DNA from: CAYJBH01 sp964368625 | GTDB lineage: Bacteria; Bacillota; Clostridia; Oscillospirales; Ruminococcaceae | DNA length: 64,000 bases | Direction: 5' to 3' | Assembly (NCBI GenBank): GCA_964368625.1 | Contig: CAYJBH010000013.1 | Coordinates: 1-64,000 of the forward strand | Part shown: positions 26,213 through 35,154 of the stretch, in pieces | How positions within the stretch are numbered: position 1 is the first letter of the stretch | Layout of the letters: the number at the start of each line of letters is the position of its first letter | Notes under the pieces: generated by a model | Seen by the model: the letters and a program-made list of their open reading frames with translations, nothing else | The model's database searches: none | Told to the model about the DNA's origin: nothing | Program-made: the position numbers and the translations under genes

Positions 26213-27541
26213 ATGTTTGAAAATAATACTGCAAGAGATTATATAGAAAATATGCTTATTGCCCCTTTCTTTAGAAAAGAAGCTCGGTATATAGGTGTTG
26301 AGTTTGAGTATCCTATCCTATTTCTTGATGGATCTCAAAGCTCAAAAAAACTAGGTATGGAATTTTTGACTTTATTGGTCAATTCAGGAGATTTTGAAGA
26401 AGAGAAGGCTACCTGCTCCCCCGAAATCATGCGAGTTAAAAACCACCATGATGATAGCATAAGCTACGACTATAGCTATGCTACCATTGAGTTCTCTATG
26501 GCAAAAGGGATAACGATACATGAGATTGCCGAGAGATTTTACTCGTATTTCGATATGGCTTATGAATTTTATGAATCAAAAGGTTGTATCATAACTGGTA
26601 TGGGGAGCAATCCTTTAATGCCTAAAACGCTTGAATATACAATAAGCAACTACACGAATACCCTTCGTGAATACATTAGTCGCTACACTCCTCAGAAAGA
26701 TCCACGTTACTATCTTGCTAATATGCAGTCTGTTCAGACGCATATAGAGGTTCCGGGTAAGCGCTTGGTAGAGAAATTTAATACCATGTGTATGATGGAT
26801 TTTGTAAAGGGTTTATTACTGTCTAACTCATTACCTGAACCTTCTAATCTGCCATCGGGCATTAGCTATGAAGAGGGAACCCTTTGTGCTCGCGATCTAA
26901 ACTGGGAGGGTTCTGGTTTTCCAAACACCGGAATTTGCACCCAGAAATTTAACAACATAGAACAGCTTATAGATTACTTTACCGATAAGGATATCTGCTT
27001 TAGGGTGGATGGACTGGAATATGAGTGCTTTGAACCGGTATCACTTTCTAAATACTTTAATGAACAGCAGCATCCAGAGAGCGACCTACATGGCTTCTTT
27101 AATGTTGAAAGGGTTACAATAAATAGGTATAATGTTATAGAGATGCGTGGTGATTGTATACAACCACTAAACAGTACATTTTGCGCCACTGCTTTTAATA
27201 TCGGAATTTGCTATAATTCAGAAAAGGCAATGGCTACTTGTGAAAAATTTATAGCTGATAATCGCTTAGATGGGCTTAATATAAAGGAGCTAAGGAAGTA
27301 TGCTGTAACAAACAGATGTACAGAGCTAGTTTCCCCAAGGACTATATCAAAATTTTTGACCGAAATGGTCGACATCGCAAAGCACGGACTTTTAACTCGT
27401 GGCTTTGGAGAAGAAATTTATATTGAAGTATTGTACGAAAGAGCTGCAAAACTAAAATGCCCTGCAGAATATCAGCTAGAGCTAATATCTGAAGGGCAGG
27501 ATATTGTTGATATTGCTAAGCTGTTTGCAATACGTGAATAA
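26213..27541 (+). CDS. Glutamate-cysteine ligase-like carboxylate-amine ligase
   Basis: A 442-residue ATP-dependent ligase of the glutamine-synthetase-like GCS2/plant-type glutamate-cysteine ligase group. Metal- and substrate-binding strands are seen as Gly-Val-Glu-Phe-Glu-Tyr-Pro near residue 28, Thr-Ile-Glu-Phe-Ser near residue 92, His-Ile-Glu-Val-Pro near residue 180, and Ile-Glu-Met-Arg-Gly-Asp near residue 312. Classic members join Glu to Cys, but this superfamily also includes enzymes that use other amines. No glutathione synthetase gene accompanies it. The GGGGGG ribosome site overlaps the end of the MFS gene, so the two are coupled. Confidence 0.8.
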   Translation: MFENNTARDYIENMLIAPFFRKEARYIGVEFEYPILFLDGSQSSKKLGMEFLTLLVNSGDFEEEKATCSPEIMRVKNHHDDSISYDYSYATIEFSMAKGITIHEIAERFYSYFDMAYEFYESKGCIITGMGSNPLMPKTLEYTISNYTNTLREYISRYTPQKDPRYYLANMQSVQTHIEVPGKRLVEKFNTMCMMDFVKGLLLSNSLPEPSNLPSGISYEEGTLCARDLNWEGSGFPNTGICTQKFNNIEQLIDYFTDKDICFRVDGLEYECFEPVSLSKYFNEQQHPESDLHGFFNVERVTINRYNVIEMRGDCIQPLNSTFCATAFNIGICYNSEKAMATCEKFIADNRLDGLNIKELRKYAVTNRCTELVSPRTISKFLTEMVDIAKHGLLTRGFGEEIYIEVLYERAAKLKCPAEYQLELISEGQDIVDIAKLFAIRE

Positions 27542-27566
27542 CCGAATACAACAGCTTATTTGATTA

Positions 27567-27965
27567 TTAGCGATGTTTAGGATTAGCCTTAATAATTACA
27601 ACTGCCTTAATAATTGCAGCCGAGATTACTCCATGATCCTGCTTTGATAAAGCAGGAATTTCTTCGTCGCGCTCAAGAACAATATAACGAGGTGGTAGCT
27701 CATTTAGCGATAATGCCATTATCTCCTTTCTACAACGATCACAGTCGCAACAGGAGAACTTGCTCAGCGCAGTATCTAGTTTTTCTTTTACCCAATATTC
27801 CTGGATATTTATATAGCGTGAATTACCAACAGAAGGCGGATGGTTTTTGTGGATAGGTGGTTCATCTCCATAATAATAGCTACCTATCTGCTCATTCTCC
27901 AAGCCTTGTGTGGGCATTAACTTCTTATACATATCCTCTTTATAAAGTTCTTTTTTGTTTGCCAA
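27567..27965 (-). CDS. ComFB-domain protein
   Basis: A 132-residue protein whose C-terminal half (about residues 68-105) carries the late-competence ComFB pattern: Cys-Cys-Asp-Cys-Asp-Arg-Cys followed by Ala-Leu-Ser-Leu-Asn-Glu-Leu-Pro-Pro-Arg-Tyr. The cysteines look like a metal site. The start is TTG 27965 with an AAGGAG site. The protein is the last gene of a ParA/acyltransferase operon, 4 bases after the previous stop. The role of ComFB-domain proteins is poorly defined; recent work in cyanobacteria links some to cyclic-nucleotide binding. Confidence 0.78.
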   Translation of the reverse strand: MANKKELYKEDMYKKLMPTQGLENEQIGSYYYGDEPPIHKNHPPSVGNSRYINIQEYWVKEKLDTALSKFSCCDCDRCRKEIMALSLNELPPRYIVLERDEEIPALSKQDHGVISAAIIKAVVIIKANPKHR

Positions 27966-27969
27966 GATT

Positions 27970-29013
27970 TTATACGCTCCTTTTTAATCTTTTTCCCAAC
28001 AATTCAGGTAAATATTTATCGATTGGCTTTGCGAATAATAGATAGGCTGCCGCAACATACAACACCGATAAAACAATAGCCTCAGCAGGTGTTTGTATAT
28101 TCGGGAATGAAATACCAACCGAGGTAAACAGTAACGGTAACAGTGTTTTAATTATATGCTCGGTGCCCATAATAGCAGCCGATAGGCTGCCTGCCTTACA
28201 AAAAATCGGTATTCTAGCGAGTACTATTGAAATTAGTATAGCAGTAGAGATAAAAACTATATTATAAAAAAATTGTGATAAAGATATTAATAAATAGCTT
28301 TCTTCAATGCCCAATAAGCTGTAAAAATATCCATTGCGATAGAAAAAATTTATATATAACAGGTATGAAGTAATAATTATTACTGAGCTTAAAGCTAATA
28401 TAAACAGGGGTTTTCGTTTCTTAAAGAAGGCAAGAAATCTCCCATCCTCAATCACCCTGCGAACCATATCACCAATACAGAAATATATTATAAATCTAAC
28501 TGCCTGATCTATACCCCAGGGTAGGGTAGGGGCTTCATGTATAAGCTTAACCGCCGCAGAAAGACCAAAGCAGATAATCGTAAGAAGAATAGGATTCTTA
28601 ACTAATTTACGTAAAAGATAATAAATTATCGTCATTATTAAAAGGCATGGAAAAAACCATAGCGCAGTTACCGCCACACGGGTGCGGCTTGCATAGAGCA
28701 TATCGGATATAAATGCAATTATCTCACCAAGGTCATATTCATAAAGAACAACCCGCATTGCAAGCGAGATTAAACTAAAAGAAAAATAGGGAACCATTAT
28801 TCTAATAAACTTATTTTTTATTAGCTCTAAAAATCCGTATTTTTGGGCGTTAAGTGCAAAAAAGCCGGAAGCAAAAAAGAAGCAAGGTAGCTGAAATGAT
28901 ATGGCAAGAAAGCCAATCCTACCAAGATCCGGTGCATGGCACAGATAAACACTGTAAACCGCAAGTAGCTTTAAACAGTCTATCCAGTCATACCGTTTAA
29001 TCTCAGATTTCAC
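27970..29013 (-). CDS. Acyltransferase-3 family membrane protein
   Basis: About 347 residues with ten or so membrane segments and the family 3 opening: Tyr-Asp-Trp-Ile-Asp-x-Leu-Lys-x-Leu-Ala-Val near residue 8, then a His in the first loop. Such proteins O-acetylate surface glycans or make similar acyl transfers. I place the start at GTG 29013, which overlaps the ParA stop and has GGAGGGG just upstream. A longer frame from 29064 would lie inside parA and lacks a site. Confidence 0.85.
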   Translation of the reverse strand: MKSEIKRYDWIDCLKLLAVYSVYLCHAPDLGRIGFLAISFQLPCFFFASGFFALNAQKYGFLELIKNKFIRIMVPYFSFSLISLAMRVVLYEYDLGEIIAFISDMLYASRTRVAVTALWFFPCLLIMTIIYYLLRKLVKNPILLTIICFGLSAAVKLIHEAPTLPWGIDQAVRFIIYFCIGDMVRRVIEDGRFLAFFKKRKPLFILALSSVIIITSYLLYINFFYRNGYFYSLLGIEESYLLISLSQFFYNIVFISTAILISIVLARIPIFCKAGSLSAAIMGTEHIIKTLLPLLFTSVGISFPNIQTPAEAIVLSVLYVAAAYLLFAKPIDKYLPELLGKRLKRSV

Positions 29014-29770
29014 CAAACCCCTCCAGCATCTCCTTAACGAAGCTTTTATAGTCGTGTACTGCATGGCATTTTGGGGAATATCTCAGGATGTTCTTTTGTA
29101 GTGCCTGAGCTTCCCTCATGGCTACGCTATCTCTTATTTTACTGTTAAATAGCTTAACACCTAAATCTTTTGTGATTAGCTCAGCAGTACCAAGAATCTC
29201 TCTTGAAAAAACACTGCGCGTATTATATCTTGTAAGAAGTATACCTTCTATCTTAACCTTAGAGTTACAATATTTTTTAACCTGTTCTACGCTCTCATAA
29301 ATCTGCGCCAAACCCTGTAAGCTAAAAATATCAGCCATCATCGGAACGATAATATTCCCTGAAGCTGTAAAGGCGTTAACGGTTAACAGCGAGAGTGCAG
29401 GAGGGGTATCTATTAAAATATAATCATATTTTATCGGCAGGGTTTTAATTGCCTCGCGAAGCAGATATTCTCGTCCCGCAGAAACATATTCTAGCTCAAT
29501 TCCGGAAAGCATAATGTTGCTTGCGATAACATCTACCGTGCTAGTGCGTTGGATAGCATGCCGCATTAAAACATCGCCTCTCAATACCTCGTAAAGTGTA
29601 GCGCTATGCTCATTATCTGCCCCAAGTGAAAAAGCAAGGTTGCCTTGCGGATCCATGTCTATCGCAAGAACGCTGTAGCCCATCTTTTTTAAGATAATAC
29701 CAACTGTAGCAGTTGTGGTGGTTTTGGCCACTCCGCCTTTTTGATTAGAAAAGGTTAAAATTCTGCCCAA
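29003..29770 (-). CDS. ParA/Soj-family ATPase
   Basis: A 255-residue deviant-Walker P-loop ATPase. It has Asn-Gln-Lys-Gly-Gly-Val-Ala-Lys-Thr-Thr near residue 9, Asp-Met-Asp-Pro-Gln-Gly-Asn near residue 40, and Leu-Ile-Asp-Thr-Pro-Pro-Ala near residue 120, exactly as in Soj/ParA. It starts at TTG 29770 with GGAGG 7 bases upstream. No ParB or parS-like site is visible nearby, and its partners are an acyltransferase and a ComFB-domain protein. It may therefore place something other than a chromosome origin, or act with a ParB encoded elsewhere. Confidence 0.9.
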   Translation of the reverse strand: MGRILTFSNQKGGVAKTTTTATVGIILKKMGYSVLAIDMDPQGNLAFSLGADNEHSATLYEVLRGDVLMRHAIQRTSTVDVIASNIMLSGIELEYVSAGREYLLREAIKTLPIKYDYILIDTPPALSLLTVNAFTASGNIIVPMMADIFSLQGLAQIYESVEQVKKYCNSKVKIEGILLTRYNTRSVFSREILGTAELITKDLGVKLFNSKIRDSVAMREAQALQKNILRYSPKCHAVHDYKSFVKEMLEGFGEI

Positions 29771-29801
29771 TCGGCACCTCCGAATAATATAATTACATTC
29801 T

Positions 29802-29830
29802 ATTATAACATAACTATTCTAGTTATTCAA
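29802..29830 (-). promoter_or_regulatory. Sigma-A promoter of the parA operon
   Basis: On the minus strand TTGAAT (29825-29830) and TATAAT (29802-29807) are separated by 17 bases. The parA ribosome site follows directly. Confidence 0.7.
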
Positions 29831-29833
29831 TAA

Positions 29834-30745
29834 TTAATATCGTTTTGTTTTTAAAGTGTGAGTGAAATATTTTTTGGATTGCTCACAGGCTGATAAAACC
29901 ATGTTTGTAAGATCGGATAAATCATCAAATTTTTTTGGCTCAAACAGGTACTCATGAAAAGATAACAGCACGTGTTGACCATATAGGTCATCGACCTTAG
30001 CTGCAATTGTAGTTTCGCAGCTTACAGCACCATCTTCGGTAAAGGATGGCCTAGCAGTTACCCCTGTAGCAGAGGGATAAACATTAGTATCAATGCTAGC
30101 TGTAGTTATATAAACACCATTTTTAGGGATTACAAAACCATCCTCCCAGTATTGATTAATAGTAGGAAAGCCAAGTTTAGAGCCAATACCAAATCCATGT
30201 TTTACAACATTGTTGATGCAATAGGCACGTCCTAGCATGCTGTTAGCTCTTTCTATATCACCATCTTTCAGTGCCGTTCTTATTCGGGTAGATGATATTT
30301 TTTCTCCATCTTTATCACATCTTTTTGGCGTGTTGACACAAAAGCCATAGCTATCACCCTTGTTAATAAGAATTTCAAGATTGCCCTGTCTTTTATGTCC
30401 GAACCTAAAATCTGTACCACATGTTACCAATTTACAGCCAAGTCGGAGGTGTAAAATCTTATCAATAAAGTCATCTGCAGAAATGGTATAATAATCTAGA
30501 AACTCAAGCTGAAAGCAGTGATCGATACCCAGTTCTTTTATATGTTTCCTTCTAAGATATTCATCTTCTATTAACTGTTCAGTTTTTGGCGGCATTAAAC
30601 AGAGTGCAACTGATGGAACTTTTAGTTTGCACGCCTGCTTAACAGTTTCTTTTAATATAACTTGATGTCCCTTGTGAACACCGTCAAAACTACCGAGAGC
30701 TACTGCCGACCCGGCTAATTGAAAAGTCTCTTTAATTATTTTCAT
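29834..30745 (-). CDS. ribF: Riboflavin kinase / FAD synthetase
   Basis: About 303 residues. The N-terminal nucleotidyltransferase shows Gly-Ser-Phe-Asp-Gly-Val-His-Lys-Gly-His near residue 18, Asp-Phe-Arg-Phe-Gly-His near residue 112, and Ser-Ser-Thr-Arg-Ile-Arg near residue 152. The C-terminal flavokinase has Gly-Phe-Pro-Thr-Ile-Asn near residue 195 and a Glu-x-x-Ile-Ala region. It makes FMN and FAD from riboflavin. I favour the ATG at 30745 over 30769; either way the gene overlaps the DUF4349 gene, showing coupling. It is the last gene of the recX-rimO-pgsA-cysS block. Confidence 0.92.
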   Translation of the reverse strand: MKIIKETFQLAGSAVALGSFDGVHKGHQVILKETVKQACKLKVPSVALCLMPPKTEQLIEDEYLRRKHIKELGIDHCFQLEFLDYYTISADDFIDKILHLRLGCKLVTCGTDFRFGHKRQGNLEILINKGDSYGFCVNTPKRCDKDGEKISSTRIRTALKDGDIERANSMLGRAYCINNVVKHGFGIGSKLGFPTINQYWEDGFVIPKNGVYITTASIDTNVYPSATGVTARPSFTEDGAVSCETTIAAKVDDLYGQHVLLSFHEYLFEPKKFDDLSDLTNMVLSACEQSKKYFTHTLKTKRY

Positions 30746-31817
30746 TGGACTCTTTTGAGTTGTTATCATTTCTTGTAGTATCCACCGTTGGCGGCTGCAT
30801 AGGCGGCTGCATAGGTGGCTGCATAGGTGGTCGCATAGGAGGAGGCATCTGGCTGTTAGGAATATGTTGATGGTTGTTCATCATCTGTTGGTGCAAAATT
30901 GTAGCTTTTTCACGTTTTTGCGCATCCTTTTTTAACCGTCTGGCAATTCTTTTTGGCTCTGTGGCCCTAAGAATTAGCATAACAATAATTAGAACTATTC
31001 CTGCAAAAACTAAGGTTGGTAGCATTCCGGCCAGTATTGTTATTAGGTAGGATAGTGCGCTTATTAAAAAGTCAATTCCTTCAATAAAAGCGACGCCTAC
31101 ACCGGCTAAAAATCCCTCATTTGTTATAATTATATGCTCTGACTCGGTAAGTGTAAGGTTGATAGTACTCATGCTTACCTGACGTTCCAGATAAAGGCGT
31201 TGCTGTTCATAGCTCTCTCTTTCGTATCTCACGTTTGAGAGCTGATACTCTATCTCCATAATTTCGGAAACGTTGGCAGCCAGCTCTAACAGCTCAACTA
31301 ACCTATCTTCCTGTGCCTCAAGAGACTCTATCCTTGCGGTTATGTCGATATACTCAACCGTTACATCTTCGCTGGATTCATTCATGGATTCAAGCGATGC
31401 ACTGTTCTGCACACCGTTTAATAGGTCGTTGTAGCTGTCAGACGGAACTCTGATAACCATGTCGATATTTCGGCGGCTTTCAGCTTCAGAACCACTTTTC
31501 CATATGTTAGACTGGGTAATCTCTCCACCATACTTCTCCACCTCGCTTTTAATATTATCCAGCGAAGCTTCAAAGTCGTTTGTCTTCATGTCAAGATAGG
31601 CATTTTTAATTATCATCCTATCGTCTTCAATTTCAACATCATTGCTTCCGGTAGTGTCTAATAACTCACCGGAGGGCATAGACTCTATTGTAGGTGATTC
31701 CTCTGCATATTCATATGAATCGTTGGTGGAATAGGTCGACGAGCTGCTACAGCTTGCCCATACAACAGCAACAAGAACGATAAGCAACAAAAACAATAAC
31801 GGCTTAAACCTTTTCAT
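30732..31817 (-). CDS. DUF4349 membrane protein with Pro-rich tail
   Basis: A 361-residue protein. The N-terminal signal ends in a Trp-Ala-Ser-Cys, a poor lipobox that may still be lipidated. An extracellular DUF4349 domain (about 65-225) has a central coiled coil and Asp-Ile-Thr-Ala-Arg-Ile-Glu-Ser-Leu. A membrane segment lies near residues 255-285, with a basic cytoplasmic tail. The C-terminus carries four-residue Met-Gln-Pro-Pro repeats encoded by a 12-bp tandem repeat, then an Asn-rich end. The function of DUF4349 is unknown. Coupling to cysS and ribF looks positional. Confidence 0.82.
   Translation of the reverse strand: MKRFKPLLFLLLIVLVAVVWASCSSSSTYSTNDSYEYAEESPTIESMPSGELLDTTGSNDVEIEDDRMIIKNAYLDMKTNDFEASLDNIKSEVEKYGGEITQSNIWKSGSEAESRRNIDMVIRVPSDSYNDLLNGVQNSASLESMNESSEDVTVEYIDITARIESLEAQEDRLVELLELAANVSEIMEIEYQLSNVRYERESYEQQRLYLERQVSMSTINLTLTESEHIIITNEGFLAGVGVAFIEGIDFLISALSYLITILAGMLPTLVFAGIVLIIVMLILRATEPKRIARRLKKDAQKREKATILHQQMMNNHQHIPNSQMPPPMRPPMQPPMQPPMQPPTVDTTRNDNNSKESNENN
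30790..30849. repeat. 12-bp tandem repeat inside the DUF4349 gene
   Basis: Five head-to-tail units run from 30790 to 30849; the first two are identical (GGCGGCTGCATA), the third and fourth differ slightly, and the fifth is diverged. In-frame units encode Met-Gln-Pro-Pro, so copy-number change would lengthen or shorten the tail without a frameshift. Confidence 0.85.
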
Positions 31818-31835
31818 TCCTTCTCTCCTAACCTT

Positions 31836-33206
31836 TTATATTTTTTTAATTACCGGGCCGTTTCTTGTATCTTCAACGGTGTATCCGAGAGCGGTTATCT
31901 TATCTCTTATGCTATCTGCAAGGGCAAAATCTTTTGCCTTTTTTGCAGCAGTACGCTGCTCGCAAAGCTGCACAACATCAGCAGGAATATCATTCTTCTC
32001 AAAAAAGATACCAAGAACATCGCAAAGCTCGGTTAGAGTGGTTAATGCTTCCTGCATGCCATTTTTGGAAAAATTGTCCTCGGAATTAATAACCTTAATT
32101 AGCTCAAACACAACAGAGAGTGCATCTGCTGTGTTAAGATCATCTTCCATTGCATCACAAAAATCAGTTTTTGCTTTAGCGCAAATGTCGCTTATAGCAT
32201 TTCCGACATCAGGTGCGTTTGGAAGCTCTCGGTTTAGCTTACCAAAGCAATTTTCAATACGCTCTAGTGCCGAGATACTCTGTTCTAGTACATCTTCACC
32301 GAATTGTAATGGACTGCGGTAGTGAGCAGATAGCATTAAAAACCTGATAGGAGAGTATCCATAACGCTCTGAAACCTCTCTTGTTGTAAAAAAGTTTCCA
32401 AGACTTTTACTCATCTTGTTTCCGCCCATGTTTAGAAATCCGTTATGCATAAAGAAATTAGCAAAAGTCTTTCCGTTAGCAGCTTCACTCTGAGCTATCT
32501 CGTTTTCATGATGCGGGAAAACAAGGTCGACACCACCGCCATGCAAATCAAAGGTGTCGCCAAGATATCTCTTAGCCATTGCACTACACTCGATATGCCA
32601 GCCGGGACGGCCCTCTCCGAATGGAGCTGAATAGCTTGGCTCTCCCGGTTTAACACCCTTCCAAAGCGCAAAATCGGTAGGGTTTTCTTTGCTCTCGCCC
32701 GGGTTTACCCGTGCACCCTCTTCCAACTCTTCCATGGGCATATGACAAAGTTTGCCGTATTCTTCAAATTTATTTGTTCTAAAGTAAACATCACCACCAC
32801 TTTGGTAGGCATAGCCCTTTTCAAGTAGGGTATTGATTAGCGCTATCATCTCGTCGATATGTTCAGTGGCTCGTGGAGTAGCAGTTGGAACGAGGCAGCC
32901 AAGTCCGTTACGGTCGGTAATAAACTCGTCTTCATAACGACGCGCAACCTGTTCTACCGTAACGCCCTCTTCGTTGGCCTTCTTAATTAGCTTGTCATCG
33001 ATATCGGTAATGTTGGAGATAAAGGTTACCTTATTTCCTCTATACTCAAGGTAGCGACGAAGCACATCATAAACAATCAACGGCCTTGCGTTTCCTATGT
33101 GAATAAAGTTGTATACAGTGGGGCCACAAACGTAGATTTTATAGTGATTATCCTCTATCGGCAAAAACTCATCCTTGCTTCTTGTAAGCGTGTTAAATAT
33201 CTTCAT
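31836..33206 (-). CDS. cysS: Cysteinyl-tRNA synthetase
   Basis: A 456-residue class I synthetase charging tRNA-Cys. The HIGH motif is Phe-Ile-His-Ile-Gly-Asn-Ala near residue 34, preceded by the zinc Cys in Val-Cys-Gly-Pro-Thr-Val. The KMSKS loop Gly-Asn-Lys-Met-Ser-Lys-Ser-Leu-Gly-Asn is near residue 265, and other zinc ligands lie in Trp-His-Ile-Glu-Cys-Ser and His-His-Glu-Asn-Glu-Ile. Length and motifs are normal. It lies 18 bases after pgsA and 18 before the DUF4349 gene. Confidence 0.96.
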   Translation of the reverse strand: MKIFNTLTRSKDEFLPIEDNHYKIYVCGPTVYNFIHIGNARPLIVYDVLRRYLEYRGNKVTFISNITDIDDKLIKKANEEGVTVEQVARRYEDEFITDRNGLGCLVPTATPRATEHIDEMIALINTLLEKGYAYQSGGDVYFRTNKFEEYGKLCHMPMEELEEGARVNPGESKENPTDFALWKGVKPGEPSYSAPFGEGRPGWHIECSAMAKRYLGDTFDLHGGGVDLVFPHHENEIAQSEAANGKTFANFFMHNGFLNMGGNKMSKSLGNFFTTREVSERYGYSPIRFLMLSAHYRSPLQFGEDVLEQSISALERIENCFGKLNRELPNAPDVGNAISDICAKAKTDFCDAMEDDLNTADALSVVFELIKVINSEDNFSKNGMQEALTTLTELCDVLGIFFEKNDIPADVVQLCEQRTAAKKAKDFALADSIRDKITALGYTVEDTRNGPVIKKI

Positions 33207-33224
33207 GCTTTTTAGTCCTTTCTA

Positions 33225-33779
33225 TTATTTTGCTAAAAATTCTCTTCCTTTGTATATGTAATCGGCTCCTGTAACAAGTGTTACTACCGCTACCAACCAC
33301 ATTAATCCATATATAAGTTGTTGAGCTAAAGGTATAACAAATCCTATCTCAGAGGCTACTAAAATTAGTAACCACAAAATTGTTACTATAATTTGTAATA
33401 CAGTTTTTATTTTACCACCAAGATTTGCAGCGATAACAGCTCCATGACTGGCGGCAATAGATCTCATTGCCGTTACAGCAAACTCTCTTGCAAAGATTAT
33501 GATAATAACAACAGTATCGGTGTATCCCATAACAAGCATATATAAAAATGCCGTACTGGTTAGTAATTTATCTGCAACCGGATCAATAAATTTGCCAAAG
33601 TCGGTTACGAGATTCATACGGCGTGCTAACATACCATCTAGAAGATCGGTGATAGAAGCGATTATATAAACTATAGTGGCAAAAGTATAGTTGTATGGTA
33701 TGTTGTCGAACTCCATCAACAAACATAGCACAGGTATAAGCATAATACGTAATAATGATAGTTTATTAGGTAAATTCAT
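33225..33779 (-). CDS. pgsA: CDP-diacylglycerol-glycerol-3-phosphate 3-phosphatidyltransferase
   Basis: A 184-residue membrane enzyme making phosphatidylglycerol phosphate. The CDP-alcohol phosphotransferase motif is complete: Asp-Leu-Leu-Asp-Gly-Met-Leu-Ala-Arg-Arg, then Asp-Phe-Gly-Lys-Phe-Ile-Asp-Pro-Val-Ala-Asp-Lys, near residues 42-70. About five membrane segments are seen. Its product feeds PG for Lgt-type and LTA-synthase-type enzymes found elsewhere in the window. The order rimO-pgsA is common in Clostridia. Confidence 0.94.
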   Translation of the reverse strand: MNLPNKLSLLRIMLIPVLCLLMEFDNIPYNYTFATIVYIIASITDLLDGMLARRMNLVTDFGKFIDPVADKLLTSTAFLYMLVMGYTDTVVIIIIFAREFAVTAMRSIAASHGAVIAANLGGKIKTVLQIIVTILWLLILVASEIGFVIPLAQQLIYGLMWLVAVVTLVTGADYIYKGREFLAK

Positions 33780-33818
33780 AGTTAAGTGTCAATCCCTTCA
33801 AAAATTAACTAAAACGGT

Positions 33819-35138
33819 TTACTCCTCAGGAATTTCGGCTATAAGATCATAACCCTCAACCCCAGTTATAAAAATCTCATATTTTTCGTAGAGCGGTAAA
33901 GTTTCGTTTACCATAATATGGGTATCAACCTCGGGGGCAGAATAGCTGTCCCTCAACACCGTTCGTCCCGATTGCTCGCATACATCTTCAGCATATGCAC
34001 CGAGAACTTTTCCTACCTTGGATTTAAGTTTTTGCTGAACAACCGTATATTGAGCCTCCATTATTTTTTTATGACGCTGCTTTTTAACCGAAGCAGGAAT
34101 TTGATTTTTTAGCAAAGCGGCAGCCGTATCCTCCTCTTTTGAATAGGAAAAGCACCCAAGATGGTTAAAATGTCCTTCCTTTACAAAGGCTAATAGCTGC
34201 TGGAAATCCTCCTCTGTCTCGCCGGGGAATCCAACCATTACGGTAGTTCTTAAGCATATGTCAGGCATGGCCTTTTTTAAACGCTCAACAGCAGTTTTAA
34301 CTATTTGTGAACCGCCCCTCCGAAGCATATTTTTAAGTACATCATCGCTGATATGCTGAATCGGCATGTCGATATATCTTGCAACCTTAGGTAATCGTGC
34401 CATAGTATTAACCAGTTTATCGTCAATGTTTTCAGGATAGGCATACATTATACGAATACAGTCGATTCCATCAATATCATGCAAGATATTAAGCAGTTCC
34501 GGCAGTTCACTTCTGCCACTAATCTCCTTCCGAAACGCTGTGGTATCTTGAGCAATGAGAATAAGCTCTTTAGTACCGGCGGCTGCAAGTTCGGATGCTT
34601 CTTTATAGATGCTATCTATATCTCGACTGCGTTGCCTTCCTCTTATCATAGGTATAGCACAATAGCTACATCGGTTGTTACACCCATCGGCAATCTTTAG
34701 ATAGCTGTAATGAGGGGGTGAGAGTAATACTCTATCGCCTTCTTCGGTTAAGTTTTCAATTTCACCGCTATATAAACCGCCTTTTCCGGCTGATATTTCT
34801 TCTATTATATCAGCTATATCGCCATTCCTGCCGGGGGTTACTACTGCATTGACCTCCGGAATAAGTTTTAGTATATCGTTAGAATAGCGCTGAGCAAGAC
34901 ATCCGGTTACCACAATTTTCATGTTTAGATTGTCGTCTCTTGTTTTTGCAAGGTGTAAAATGTTTTCTATACCCTCCTGTTTGGCATCGGCAATAAATCC
35001 ACAGGTGTTTACGATAACAAACTCCGCCTCTAAAATATCAGGAGTTAAGGTATGACCGCGTAAAAATAGCCGCCCAAGCATCCTCTCTGCATCCACGGTG
35101 TTTTTTGAACATCCGAGCGGTATTAATGCAATTTTCAT
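33819..35138 (-). CDS. rimO: Ribosomal protein S12 methylthiotransferase
   Basis: About 439 residues. The N-terminal UPF0004 domain starts Ile-Ala-Leu-Ile-Pro-Leu-Gly-Cys-Ser-Lys-Asn, and the radical-SAM cluster Cys-Asn-Asn-Arg-Cys-Ser-Tyr-Cys lies near residue 150. A C-terminal TRAM domain closes the protein. It methylthiolates Asp88 of S12. The ATG at 35138 is chosen because the family begins there and an AAAGG site is upstream; the frame is open further, to 35219, inside recX. Confidence 0.94.
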   Translation of the reverse strand: MKIALIPLGCSKNTVDAERMLGRLFLRGHTLTPDILEAEFVIVNTCGFIADAKQEGIENILHLAKTRDDNLNMKIVVTGCLAQRYSNDILKLIPEVNAVVTPGRNGDIADIIEEISAGKGGLYSGEIENLTEEGDRVLLSPPHYSYLKIADGCNNRCSYCAIPMIRGRQRSRDIDSIYKEASELAAAGTKELILIAQDTTAFRKEISGRSELPELLNILHDIDGIDCIRIMYAYPENIDDKLVNTMARLPKVARYIDMPIQHISDDVLKNMLRRGGSQIVKTAVERLKKAMPDICLRTTVMVGFPGETEEDFQQLLAFVKEGHFNHLGCFSYSKEEDTAAALLKNQIPASVKKQRHKKIMEAQYTVVQQKLKSKVGKVLGAYAEDVCEQSGRTVLRDSYSAPEVDTHIMVNETLPLYEKYEIFITGVEGYDLIAEIPEE

Positions 35139-35154
35139 CCTATATGTACCTTTC

